NCBI GenBank assembly: GCA_977006965.1
Contig: OZ345383.1
Location: forward strand, 496,001-560,000
DNA: 64,000 nt
Direction of reading: 5' to 3'
DNA from: Phymatolithon calcareum
Taxonomy: Eukaryota > Rhodophyta > Florideophyceae > Hapalidiales
Shown here: one piece after another, positions 52,045 through 62,176 of the stretch
How positions within the stretch are numbered: the stretch's first letter is position 1
Layout of the letters: every line of letters begins with the position of its first letter
Program-made: the position numbers and the translations under genes
The notes under the pieces: generated by a model
The model's input: the letters and a program-made list of their open reading frames with translations, nothing else
What the model was told of the DNA's origin: nothing
Databases searched by the model: none

Positions 52045-53620
52045 TGTGCATGTAGCAGCTCAAGAACATGGCACACTCTACTGCACCTCCACACGTCTTT
52101 GATGTAAATGCAACATCCCCTTCTCCGAACGCTCCCACTTGCTCAGGTAGCATATTGCTCGAACATCTTGTACCCTCTGTTTGTCGACGCCGGCCCCGTC
52201 AGACTTTTGATTCGCACTCGCGTGGGTGCAGAAGCAAATTGGTAATTAACCAAGCATGAGCCCTTCGCTTCGCAGGTGAGAACATCAACCTTCAGCGGAA
52301 TGAATGCGTGCGCTTCGACTCATGACACGTTGCAGAACGCGTGCCTGTTCAAGCCGTTCCCTCCGCAATGAAGCCATTTCCGCAGTTCCAAGTTACAGGT
52401 ATTATGATTTTTGATGCTTAGGTTTCCCATATGAGTATTCGTGGATATACGAGGGCCATGGAGATTTGGTCAAACTTGCAGGAGGCGTTGCAGTGTGCGA
52501 CGCCCGTTGAAATGAAGGTCGAGGTAATTTTGGAGCTCTTGGACCTGCGATAAGATGGCTCTGAGGCAGTTGGCGACGAGAAGAGGGCAGTTAGTCAGGC
52601 TCACTGCTTGCAAAGTTGGATGAGGCTCAATTCATTAGTTAATTGGGGGAAGGATTTTGCGGATGGCAGGGCGAATGGCGATAGCGCCGCGGACGGCAAT
52701 GTGCCACAGACAAAGACGCTCAATACGATGACTGCCGTTGGTAACTACAACATTTATTCGGTATGCCGTTCAGTTGTTTACCGGAACATTGGAGCTGGGG
52801 CATGGAAACGCATTGCGAATGCAGAGTACACAGGTTTTGTGTCATTCAAGGGCAAGGGCTTTCTTGAGGAAGCTGCACATTCGATCGGCGTCGCGGTCGA
52901 CAGCTTGCTGCAGGGCAGAAGCCCTGCGACTGTCAGGTCCCGAAACGAGAACACAGTTTCGGAGCACCGGTTTCTACGGTAGCTTGAGTACGAAAAACAT
53001 AAGCTGCGTAGATGCCCCCCAACAGTCAGCCGCGGGCCTTCGGCGAACCTGGAGAGCTTATGCAGTAGAATAAATCATGTTACACATGGCTCACTGCGGC
53101 AAGTTCTGTTTCTGGTGAACTCGAGTTACTGGTTATCGTGCAATGGATTCTTTTATCGCATCAAGCGATACCTCAAACTCTGGAAGCGGCTTGATCCATG
53201 TTAAAACACCCGAACAGAAGCAATGCAGTGACCATTCCGACGCTCCGGGACGATCTGCACCTCTGACACTGACGTGCCTTGGGGATACTCCATAAGCTCA
53301 TTGCGAATCGTTGCTGATTGCTGCAGGCTTTCTGATCACACGCTGTTCGGCACCAAATATGTTCTTTGAGATGCATTTCCCTGCGGCTCTGCTGGGAAAG
53401 AGCTTGAAGTTACTCTCCCAAACCGTCGATATGATGCTGACAGGAGATTACAGTAGATTCTGTTTACGGTATCAACATTAATATCGGGCAAAATACCGAA
53501 GAGCAATTCGGTTGTGAATTGGCGCGAAAAGGTACTGCTGCGATCTACCCTAGCTAATTTCCACGTACTGTACCTCCACGATCCCTTACGCACTTCCCAC
53601 ATCGTCTATTCTCGTCCGCG
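52045..53620. other. Intergenic tract with one medium ORF
   Basis: A plus-strand frame at 52608-52982 (124 codons, with NYNIYSVCRSVVYRNIGAGA) is the longest ORF. It begins at a non-ATG or weak start and has no recognised motif. Nothing else gene-like or repetitive was seen. Confidence 0.35.
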
Positions 53621-54163
53621 ATGCATGGCGCCTTGCCCTCTATCATCGATTCCGCAGCGCATGCACTATGCGGCGGCAATCTCACCCACGACGTAGCGCC
53701 AGCGCTTCAGACGCCATTTCTGGAAACAGCTGTGATGGCGCCTTCTCAGTGCACAAGCGGCATGCGCTCAGTCCCTAAATTGGAGCGCCTATGGCGCGAT
53801 TATCTTAATATTCCCTCCTGCATAGTGGGCGGTGTGCTGTGTACGCCTGTGCTCGGAGTAGGAGATGGACGGTTGCATGCTACTACTCCAACGCGATTAC
53901 AGCATATCATACAGTACTTAAGGACCTACACTGGTGAAATCTGGTTGGCTACAAGTTTCGAGAAAAATTGGATATCACCCAATCATTTAACGCTACGTTT
54001 ATATCTGGATACACTTTTTCTGCGCAGCTGGTGGCCCTGTGCATTTCCCGGAGGGAGAGACAAGAGTGCTGAAGAGATGCGAAAGGTGCACGAAATTATG
54101 GTCGTACTCGAGTACAACAGTACTTTCGTGCGCTCAAAATTGACATATATGTCAAATCACTGA
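53621..54163 (+). CDS. Hypothetical protein, 180 codons, unrecognised
   Basis: The frame starts MHGALPSIIDSAAHALCGGN and contains hydrophobic and aromatic stretches (GEIWLATSFEKNWISPNHLT, then LFLRSWWPCAFPGG). It ends tail-to-tail, 8 bases from the stop of the minus-strand gene at 54171. No signal peptide or conserved domain recognised. Its length and even composition leave it plausible, but a chance ORF is possible. Confidence 0.3.
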   Translation: MHGALPSIIDSAAHALCGGNLTHDVAPALQTPFLETAVMAPSQCTSGMRSVPKLERLWRDYLNIPSCIVGGVLCTPVLGVGDGRLHATTPTRLQHIIQYLRTYTGEIWLATSFEKNWISPNHLTLRLYLDTLFLRSWWPCAFPGGRDKSAEEMRKVHEIMVVLEYNSTFVRSKLTYMSNH

Positions 54164-54170
54164 ACCAAGT

Positions 54171-55207
54171 CTATAACAACGAGCACGTGCTCTTTGTCAT
54201 AGACAATAATTTACACCGCGGGCAAGCACGATGAGTGGCATCATAAAGAACGGCTCTTTTACTGTGAAGAACCATTGAAGGGAGCTTCTTTTCCGCAACA
54301 AGCTCCTCAGAAGATCTCAGGGTAACTGACTTCGCCGGCTTCATTCTTTCGAATAATCCGGGTTCCAATACACTTCCATATCCAGCCGGTTCGATTTTCT
54401 CAGGGCCAATATCCATACTGCACCGTCTCCGCTTAGTGCTGTGCAGGAACAGGCCCCAAGTAAGAGCTGATGTTCCACCAAGTGTGGATCTTTTAACACT
54501 CTTTCGTGTGGGTTCAAGTATACATTTGGTTTCGCCTTCCAGAGCGAATTTTCCACTGATAACCCCAAATTGAGAGCTTCCACAATTAGAATGAATCCCA
54601 GAACTTGACGCTGAGGATCTGGCCAAAGCGGCCACTGCAACAGCTTTCGCTGACGCTGGTGGGGGTCTCCGCAGCTCGAACGTCTTTGCATGGAGTTTTT
54701 GCTCTGATGAGATTTCGCACATCTCGTCACCGTATGCACTCAAAGTTACCGTTTTCACTTTAACTGTCAATCTATTTCAAGCGCCTCGATTAAATGTAGT
54801 TTTCACAGTCTGAAGATTTAACATAGAGTTAGCTCAACACCAACAAGGAAAACTGAAAAAAAGATGTTCTTACTTACTTTGATACGACAGTTTTCACTGT
54901 AGCAGAACACTTCTTTGACGTTGCTACAGCAACTTTTGCAGATAATGCAGTTAAACATGAGCTGAGGTATGCCGAGTTTTCGAAGTGCTTTTACAGCAAT
55001 CTCGTCAGGATGATAGTAAGGATCACAAACTTGCTCACATATAACACAGCTCTCCATAATTTGGCCTAGAGAACCAGGGCGATTTTCAAGCAGACAAGGA
55101 TGTCTTATTCTTCCATCATGGAGGCGGGGAGTACACTGATTTCTACCGACCTCGCCGTAAGAGGTGGCTGTGATGGTATGTTGAGAAAGCGCTCGTGTGC
55201 GGGTCAT
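54171..55207 (-). CDS. Hypothetical cysteine-rich protein, probable two exons
   Basis: Exon 1 (55207-54874) and exon 2 (54763-54171) can be joined across a 110 bp intron with donor AAAGTAA|GTAAGAAC and acceptor GATTGACAG|TT, keeping one open frame of 308 residues. An alternative start is the methionine at 55057 (MESCVICEQVCDPYYHPDEI). Eight cysteines in 50 residues (CVICEQVC...FNCIICKSCC...FCYSENC) suggest a zinc-binding module. Exon 2 has an alanine/serine-rich linker, basic runs (STKRRRCSM) and an R-A-C-P-R-C pair near the end. The family is not recognised; a nuclear or chromatin-associated role would be a guess. Confidence 0.45.
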
Positions 55208-55436
55208 CAGACTTTATTTGCAGCATTTGCAAAATAGTTCGCTTCAAGGGTGTGTAGAAAAGAGCACCTATTCGTTTCCTATTTGAGATGCCACTATACC
55301 GTTTAAAACCAAAGATCCTGAAATCTGATTGTTCCTAAAAACAGGCCCTTCCATTCTAATATCTTGATCATCTCCAATGTGAATCCCGACCGATAGAGCC
55401 ACAGTTCGTTTCATGAGTTGTTCAGCCCTCAGTGAG

Positions 55437-55490
55437 AATATACGCGTATATTATATGGCGCGAAAAATCACATGTAATTTTTCGCGCCAT
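55437..55490. repeat. Two adjacent palindromes
   Basis: AATATACGCGTATATT (55437-55452) is a perfect 16 bp palindrome. Immediately after, ATGGCGCGAAAAAT and ATTTTTCGCGCCAT (55455-55490) form a perfect 14 bp stem with an 8-base loop. TTTSGCGC-like sequence in the stem resembles E2F sites, present twice in opposite orientation. Position is about 230-280 bp upstream of the minus-strand gene's first exon. Confidence 0.7.
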
Positions 55491-55751
55491 GTTGCGTTGA
55501 ACTGGCGCTCATTTGCATCGTAGAGAACGGGTATTCTGTGTGTTTTTGCACTCTCGTTTGCTACCTTATCTTTTCTGCGCCTAAAATATTCCAAGGCGAT
55601 CCCGTACTCCATGCTGCTTACACAGCGTGGGATTAAAATGGACAGAATCGGCTCGTCAGGGAGCAGAGGGGATGAAAATCGCCGAGTTCGCTTATTTCGC
55701 TCCTTTATTGCCGTAACTACATGCAGATTGTTCCGATTCTCATGGTTCTAT

Positions 55752-56291
55752 CAGGGGAATGTAAGAAGGGGAGGAAAGCAAAGCGTATGACAACCGATAT
55801 TTGTACAAACACAATAGCGCTCTTTATTTGAAACTATGGACTCGCATCAAAAAAACATATATGAAACCAGATTTACTGTCCAAAATGTACGCTTGTATTC
55901 GCCGCGGTGAATGTCAGGGGGGCTAATAATCGCGCATCCATTTTGTGGTCAAAAATAATGACCAAAAAGAAAGTCTAGAAATGGGCACAGCTTGTGCACG
56001 TAAGCGGGATTTTGTGCCAATAGTTTCGAAGAGCTCGGCTGACGCCAATGCACAAACCGCATTGATTAAGGCATAGATACTGTCAGGTGGATAGCGCTCT
56101 ATAAACAGTGAGCGCTTATTGGTTGAAGTTCTCGAATACGCAGTGGCAGGTGTATACGAGTACATTAAATTCACTAATTTTGCTGATACGTGAATTCCCT
56201 CATAATTTTGTCTGCAGAAACGACTACGGATTTTTATTTATTTTTTTGATGCATTAAAATTCTGTTTTCCTCCCCTCCTTACATTCCCCTG
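55752..56291. mobile_element. Non-autonomous hAT-like element, 540 bp
   Basis: Left end CAGGGGAATGTAAGAAGGGG and the complement of the right end CAGGGGAATGTAAGGAGGGG match at 19 of 20 positions, with similarity to about 30 bp. The flanks GTTCTAT and ATTCTAT differ at one base, consistent with an eroded 7-8 bp duplication. Terminal CAGGG is common in hAT elements. The 83-codon minus ORF inside is not a transposase. Confidence 0.7.
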
Positions 56292-56689
56292 ATTCTATAT
56301 TCAAAAGAAAGGCCTTGCTTTCCAGCTTCCGCAGATGTGATTTTCGGCTCATAGTTCGGTTTCACTAAGTGCCAAGCAGACCAAAACTGTGTTTTTGAAA
56401 AAATCATGAGTACCAGTATTTATGCAATAAGTCGCCTCATAAATTTCTCCATTTATGAAACTGACTCTCCATTTACCCAGTAAAAATCAGCCAAGTACTA
56501 CACCTTCGTTTGGGACATAGTTTTCACTAGTGTAGGTCCTTAACGCATGCGTTTGCCCACGTACGTCAAGACATTTCGGTACGGTTCCTAATTGAAGAAT
56601 CTTTCCAGCCGAAAAAAAGACCGTACAGTTTTTGCCAAAACCCAGTCGTTATTGGCAAGAGAATAAAATCTTGAAATTGCGCTCTAAGA
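56292..56689. other. Intergenic, no gene recognised
   Basis: Only short ORFs; no repeat structure beyond the flanking hAT-like element and LINE fragment. Confidence 0.4.
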
Positions 56690-56895
56690 AACCCAGGGTG
56701 CAAATTGGGTGTCTGCACCGAGTCAAGGAAACGGTGGAACACCTGATCGTCTGGCGGTCTTGTTGGCCTGTCTCTCGACGGCAAATCATCGAAGGAGCAT
56801 GCAGCGAAACGGCAGAAGATCTGCGCGGGGGATAAGACGTAGAGATATACAAAATTTGGAACAATGAGAATTGCCTCGAGGGCAAAATCTCAGAT
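56690..56895 (+). pseudogene. LINE fragment, fourth copy of the RNase H family (C-terminal tip)
   Basis: The plus frame reads RVKETVEHLIVWRSCWPVSR then a G-A-C-S-E-T-A-E-D-L segment. This matches the post-RNase H cysteine region of the LINE at 13.3-15.3 kb (VKETVEHMILHCSGRAVSRR). A frame change near 56835 leads to IYKIWNNENCLEGKI, the counterpart of IIQYLNEENLLESKF. The copy is about 200 bp, strongly 5'-truncated, and opposite in orientation to the others. Confidence 0.7.
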
Positions 56896-58808
56896 TGACA
56901 ATATCTGCAATGTAACAGTGAGAGAAAAACAAGATACTGTAATGAACACAGTGCTGTGCGGTGGAAATCGCATTCGTTAGGAGAGTTGAAAAGTTGCAAG
57001 GAGGACACCCCGCAGAGTAAAGTCATCTGTGCCAGTTCGTTTATTATGAAACGCGTGCCCGTGGAAACGGTGACTGTCTCCACTATTGGAATGAGGACCA
57101 AACTTGTCCTTACACCCCCCTCCCGTTGAGAAAATTGTCCAATGTTCAAATTTTCAGTACAGTAATGCGTCCTCGCATGAACAGGGGCGGGCGATACCGC
57201 TGCCAGCTTGGCGAACGAAGATCATCTTCGTTCGCCAAGCTGGTGTAGCGTGAGAGGCAAACACAGTGTCAGCGTGCGTACTGGTCCTTCAATACATTCG
57301 AAATGTATTTATAATGCATCTCCCGGTAAAAACGCGAATGGCTTACCGGGATTGGCCTCGTCATTAGTGGGTGTGAACTATCTTGGGTGCAGGCTCCGTT
57401 GGCGCGTGCGTTACGAACGGAGGAGGATGAAAAGCAATCCCGTCTTACGCGGGCGCTGTACATCTTTCCAACAGACCACTCTGTGCCTTTCCAGGGTTAT
57501 CGAATTGCTAGTAAAGTTCCACACTTCTCCACGCGATTCAAAGCTCTTTCACAAAGAAGAATACTACTTGTAGGATATTCTCTGCACGGCGGGCCACCGG
57601 CCATCACACAGGAGACGTCGACGGGCTTCGAGGTATTCTGGAGTTTGTGGATCCTCTCCCGAAAGGCTACAATGGGTGAGCGGGATTGCTTCATCCGCGA
57701 CGAGAGAGGCTCTGGGCAAACTTAGCTTGTTTGTCCAGGAGGCTACACAAGTTTAGATTTAAATCACATTCGAACCAGCCTATCCGCCTCGATTAAGCAT
57801 GACTTCGTGCTCATTCTGGGGAGTCGCGCGGGGCAGAGGATGCCCAAGGGTTTTTCTATAACTGAGCAGGCATGTAACTGGTGATGGCTTTTCATTTTGC
57901 ACCAATAGAAACTAGGAGTAGTTTCTTGCCGAGCATCAGCACTAAGGAGTGACAAGTGTCTAAGATATTTTTCGCATTTGCTGTACTAATTGGCTGTGCT
58001 GCATGGTGGCGGTCTCAGATTCTTTCAAAACGTACTCTACAGTATTCAGATTCCAAAGGAAAATGCAGTTTTGCGGGCCGTGAGGCCGCACGCTATGATA
58101 CGGACGGTATTGAAAAATATCTTTTTTTTCGGACAAAATGTGTGCGGTAGCCCTGAATTTTGCAATCTAGACTCCCAAACCAAACCGGTGAGACGGGACA
58201 GATCGTAAAAATCGGAGGTTTTTCGTAAAAAATCAGCATTTTGCGCTGAAGATGTTTTTTGTCCGGAAAATGATGCGAGAAACGAGAAGTGGGTGATTCA
58301 GTTTGGCGCGAAGAAATCTCTTGTTATCTCGAGCAACACACACGAACGCCTCCACCAAACGGCGCGCGATAATCGCGGGACCGATTCATGATAGAGCCAA
58401 TCAGAAGCGTTTAACACGGATAAAGATCTGTGCGCCTTCAAAATATCTTCTGGAGGCGGGTGCCTGCCCGGCCAAACCACCAGTTCAAACGCACACGACC
58501 TTTGCAATTATCCTGCAGTCCTCCTTTTGTGCAGCCCGCTGTGAAGCGTCGGATCCTCGTCCAACGAACACCAACATCGCGTTCTTCACAGTTTGCAACA
58601 ACACCCGCCACCGCTACTATCTTCCATACTCCCACGCTGTCGCCCCACGCCCTGACTATTCATCTCAAGGGCTTCTACGCTGGCGTGCTTCCGAAGTCGA
58701 CATCCATACGCAGGATCCGCGGCGTTTGGCATCCCCTGTTACATATTTCTGAGAATTTAGTCCTGCTGCAAACGTTTCGCGTCTCGTCCGCCGCCGCCCG
58801 TTGTCGCC
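56896..58808. other. Intergenic tract upstream of the RWP-RK gene
   Basis: No gene recognised. A long perfect palindrome lies at 57203-57243. The last ~400 bases are pyrimidine- and GC-rich with several short ORFs, as expected for a 5' UTR/promoter of the gene at 58809. No TATA box is obvious. Confidence 0.4.
57203..57243. repeat. 41 bp near-perfect palindrome
   Basis: CCAGCTTGGCGAACGAAGAT is followed by a single C and then its exact complement ATCTTCGTTCGCCAAGCTGG. The arms are 20 bp with a one-base spacer. A spacer this short would form a very stable hairpin or cruciform. It may be a foldback remnant; perfect symmetry suggests recent origin, or an inverted-duplication error. Confidence 0.85.
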
Positions 58809-61457
58809 ATGCCGCAGGGCGAGGGCGGTAGCGCGTCGCGCGAGCAGAATCAGCGTGGACAACTCGTCCTATCTTCCTCCGCCGCCGACCTCACTTCCAA
58901 CCACTCACTCCTGAACTCACTCGTCGAGAATACTCGCGGGCGTACTCTCTCTTACGAGGATCTCACGCGTTGTTTTCATCTTCCCATCAATGCCGCCGCG
59001 AAGGAGCTTGGCGTCTGCGTAACTGCTCTCAAGAAGCAATGTCGCAAGCATGGCGTCCCGCGCTGGCCGCACCGCAAGCTCAAGAGTCTTGACAAGCTGA
59101 AGGAGAAATTAGAGAAGGAGGAGGCCACCGCAGCTGACAAGGAGTATTATAAGCATGAGATCCACTCCATTGCACAGAAAAAAGACCATATTTTCCGTTC
59201 TTCAGCTGCAGCATCGGCATCCGGGCCAAATCCTGCCTCTGACCCGAGCATATCGCTTCTCACGGGTGCCGCGCCCTCCACGTCCGCTCGACCGCCGCCA
59301 CATCAGCTTGTGGGCCGTCATGTCGCGCACTACCGCCAGGCCCCACCCGGTACCCAGAAGGGCGTCGGTGCAACTGTGCCTCCGCATTACGCTTCTGCGC
59401 AGGGACGAAACCCCACCCTTGTCCCTTTTGCGATGGATGGGGATAAGCAGCAGATGGTTCCAGCCTCGCTCGTCATGCCGTTCCCACACATCCCAGGTGC
59501 TGCCCCGCCGGGTATTCCCGGGCCGAATGGGACGCTAATACCCCAGCCGGGGCAACCGTTTCCCTTGTGCGGAATTTATGGTTGCGACTGTTACATGAAC
59601 AATGGTGTTTCATCTCGAATGTATCACTCTCCGTTGCCGAGAGCAAGAATGGCGAATGGCGTCAATCATGTTCCCAATAATACTGCAACAGGTAGTCCGA
59701 ATTTGCGCAATAATGGTCCGACCGTCAATTCGCATCCAGCTGTCGCGGGTCCCATTCCGAATGTTCATTACTTCAGCCCTTCGGCCTACGCGTATGGACC
59801 TGCTGTGGCGCATGTGGGTCCGTACCAGAACATGGTTCAAGTGAATGTTGTGGAACAACCTTCTTTTCCTCGTTCTGCACAAGCGGCGCCGTCTCCGGGG
59901 TCTGGGAGCAATGGTGTAGGGAGCAGTTCCGGGTCGCAATCGCAGCCCATGATGCATCACACTAGCTCAGGCCCTTCAATGTCGACAGCTTCCGGGTATG
60001 AAGTATATGGGAATCTTCCGCATGGCGCAAACGGGACCGGGAACGCATTTGTCTATGGTCCTTTCGTCCCGTCCAATATGCATTACAATGGCGTCATGGA
60101 GCATCAGCCCAGTGCAACGGGCGTTCCGGGGTATTGGACAGAGATGCAGCAGCACCAGCAGAACACACCTGGTAATCTTGTTACAATGTGCAACCAGACC
60201 GTACATCATCATCACCATCATGGCATGGAGAATGCTGCGACGACTTCTCCGGTTATCACGGATCGGCGACAGCTGAACGACAACGCTTCATCAAAGACAA
60301 ATAACAGCGAAGCTCGTGAGAAGCCCTCTGCCGATGCAGGAGGCAAAGAATCCGGCGACAATCTGCAAAATTCGAACGCCGGTGAAGGAAGTGCGGACAT
60401 CGGTGCTCGGGCTCGAAATCACTCTACTCCGAAGAAGATTCGAAATGTACATGAAAAACAGAAAGCAGGGAAAGAAGTCCGAACTACTGTCCAGGCAGGT
60501 GAGAAAAATGCAACCATGAACGAAAAGTCTGCATCAACGTCTGTTGAACGAAATCGTCCCATTAGTGTCGGTTTGCCAGGAGGCTCGCAATCTCAAAGCG
60601 AGTCAAAAAGGCCGGTTGTGAGAGGACGTTTGCCCAATGGAACGAAGTCTACTCCCATTGCAAATGGGCGTCCAGGAGGAGCAAGTACGCAAGAGTCTTC
60701 TGAAACTACGAACTACTCCGGCAAAAGTAATGACGAAAACTTAGCTAAGGATTCTCAAACCCGAAAGTGGAACAAACGCCCGCGAGTGCCAGAGTCATCA
60801 GGTACGGATTCCGCAAATGTATCGGGTGACAGAAATAATTTGAATGCTGTTTCCATTATTTTGCAGGAAGGCCGAGCTCAAAATGCGCAGGCGAACGAAA
60901 GTACACCGGAACGCAAACATGCGAAAAAGGACCGTGAAGATCGTGAAGACGGATCCGGGAAGCCGCCAGATAGTAAAAGAGCCCGCGTGGAGCAAACACG
61001 AACTCCGGAGTCGCCTCGAAAGCGTGACAGTCGGGGTAGTAGTACGTCGTCGCCAACGACGAATCAACACGGGGCTGCTGCAGGCCCTGACTTTGCGAAG
61101 AGATACGACCACGTCGTGCATCAGTGCCTTGGATTGCAAACGGCGCAATGGTGTACCGATCTGAACTTCAAGGTGACTTTAGCGCTGGGACCAAAAGCGT
61201 TACTCGGACTTGCCGGAGTGCCTAGTTTAGGACGGTCGGTGCTGGATGGAACAGATACAGCATTGGAGGGGACTGATGCAGCACGCGCCAAGTATGCACG
61301 TTCCGCTCGAGGGCAGCGTCTGGAGTGGATTGCAACGAATGGAACTTCGCGTTATCTTGTCGTGATGAACCCGTACCGAAAACGAAATTGTCAAGATATC
61401 GCTGGCGTTTCGGGGCTCATGGTTGAGCTCAAAATTATTCAGGCGTTAACTAACTAG
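58809..61457 (+). CDS. RWP-RK domain transcription factor
   Basis: The intact single-exon ORF encodes 882 residues. Near the N-terminus (about 48-100) lies an RWP-RK domain: SYEDLTRCFHLPINAAAKEL, then GVCVTALKKQCRKHGVPRWP and HRKLKSLDKLKEKL, with the signature R85-W-P-H-R-K90. RWP-RK proteins bind DNA in the nucleus. In green plants they govern nitrogen responses and gamete fate; in red algae the targets are unknown. The large middle is low-complexity (Pro/Gly/Ser/Asn, a His run HHHHHH near residue 460), followed by a charged Arg/Glu/Asp segment. The C-terminal ~110 residues (FAKRYDHVVHQCLGLQTAQW ... GVSGLMVELKIIQALTN) are ordered and may be a second domain. There is no PB1 or GAF domain, unlike NLPs. 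The ATG (GTCGCCATGCC) is the first in frame. Confidence 0.93.
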   Translation: MPQGEGGSASREQNQRGQLVLSSSAADLTSNHSLLNSLVENTRGRTLSYEDLTRCFHLPINAAAKELGVCVTALKKQCRKHGVPRWPHRKLKSLDKLKEKLEKEEATAADKEYYKHEIHSIAQKKDHIFRSSAAASASGPNPASDPSISLLTGAAPSTSARPPPHQLVGRHVAHYRQAPPGTQKGVGATVPPHYASAQGRNPTLVPFAMDGDKQQMVPASLVMPFPHIPGAAPPGIPGPNGTLIPQPGQPFPLCGIYGCDCYMNNGVSSRMYHSPLPRARMANGVNHVPNNTATGSPNLRNNGPTVNSHPAVAGPIPNVHYFSPSAYAYGPAVAHVGPYQNMVQVNVVEQPSFPRSAQAAPSPGSGSNGVGSSSGSQSQPMMHHTSSGPSMSTASGYEVYGNLPHGANGTGNAFVYGPFVPSNMHYNGVMEHQPSATGVPGYWTEMQQHQQNTPGNLVTMCNQTVHHHHHHGMENAATTSPVITDRRQLNDNASSKTNNSEAREKPSADAGGKESGDNLQNSNAGEGSADIGARARNHSTPKKIRNVHEKQKAGKEVRTTVQAGEKNATMNEKSASTSVERNRPISVGLPGGSQSQSESKRPVVRGRLPNGTKSTPIANGRPGGASTQESSETTNYSGKSNDENLAKDSQTRKWNKRPRVPESSGTDSANVSGDRNNLNAVSIILQEGRAQNAQANESTPERKHAKKDREDREDGSGKPPDSKRARVEQTRTPESPRKRDSRGSSTSSPTTNQHGAAAGPDFAKRYDHVVHQCLGLQTAQWCTDLNFKVTLALGPKALLGLAGVPSLGRSVLDGTDTALEGTDAARAKYARSARGQRLEWIATNGTSRYLVVMNPYRKRNCQDIAGVSGLMVELKIIQALTN

Positions 61458-62176
61458 GCATTGTTCTTTTAACGCAGGTCAGCTCTTCAATTTCCAGAAA
61501 TTCGCCAAGTCAGTTTCGTTTTCTCCGCGTTGAACCGGCCAACGTTTTTCTTCGCGGCACTCTGAGGTAGCTTTCGTATGTTGAAACTCCGTTGCTATGT
61601 ACAGGACTTTAAATACTAAATCACTGGGTATGTTAATGATTCCGCGTTGTGTCCGCGAATCGAAAGACTTTTCGGGCACAGTTCGAATAAACGTCCAGTG
61701 GGATTACGTTCCACTAGTTTTGCTTCGCATCTTTCTTAGCGTCTTTCCATTCCTCAAGATGGATCAAAAACTTGGTTGATGTAGGAAAAACGTACCAAAG
61801 CGTCGAACGTTCAGCCGGAGTCCGAGTCCGTCAAGGCAACAAGTTTTCGTAGTTCTTAGAGTCTGGCTAAGCTGCCAGCTGGCAGTTTCCTTTACAATAC
61901 CCTCAAGTTGCTACTCTGTTTACTTTCGCTTCTACAGAGCCCATACATCAAGTAGCGCGACGTCTAACACGATAACATATTATGCTGTACAATTAGGGAG
62001 GACTGGGTTGTCACAGCTGACCATTAGGTTGTCTGCCAAGCACAGGACGGGCACCCACAGATGCGTCAACAATAAAAGCAGGACACAAGATAGGCGACAT
62101 CACAAGACAGCCTGGTCCTAAAGAGAAATAATGCCTCACCAGCTCCGGCTTTTACCCGGTGTAGATCTACCACAAT
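61458..62176. other. Convergent intergenic region
   Basis: The 3' flanks of the RWP-RK gene (plus) and the Tup1-type gene (minus) meet here. No ORF or repeat is supported. AATAAA-like sequence occurs on both strands (e.g. TTCGAATAAACG near 61685 and CAATAAAAGC near 62070). Confidence 0.45.

Noticed and set aside
59202-60221. Minus-strand and alternate-frame ORFs of 80-127 codons within the RWP-RK gene
   Set aside because: They arise from the GC-rich, low-complexity coding sequence; no independent start context or motif.
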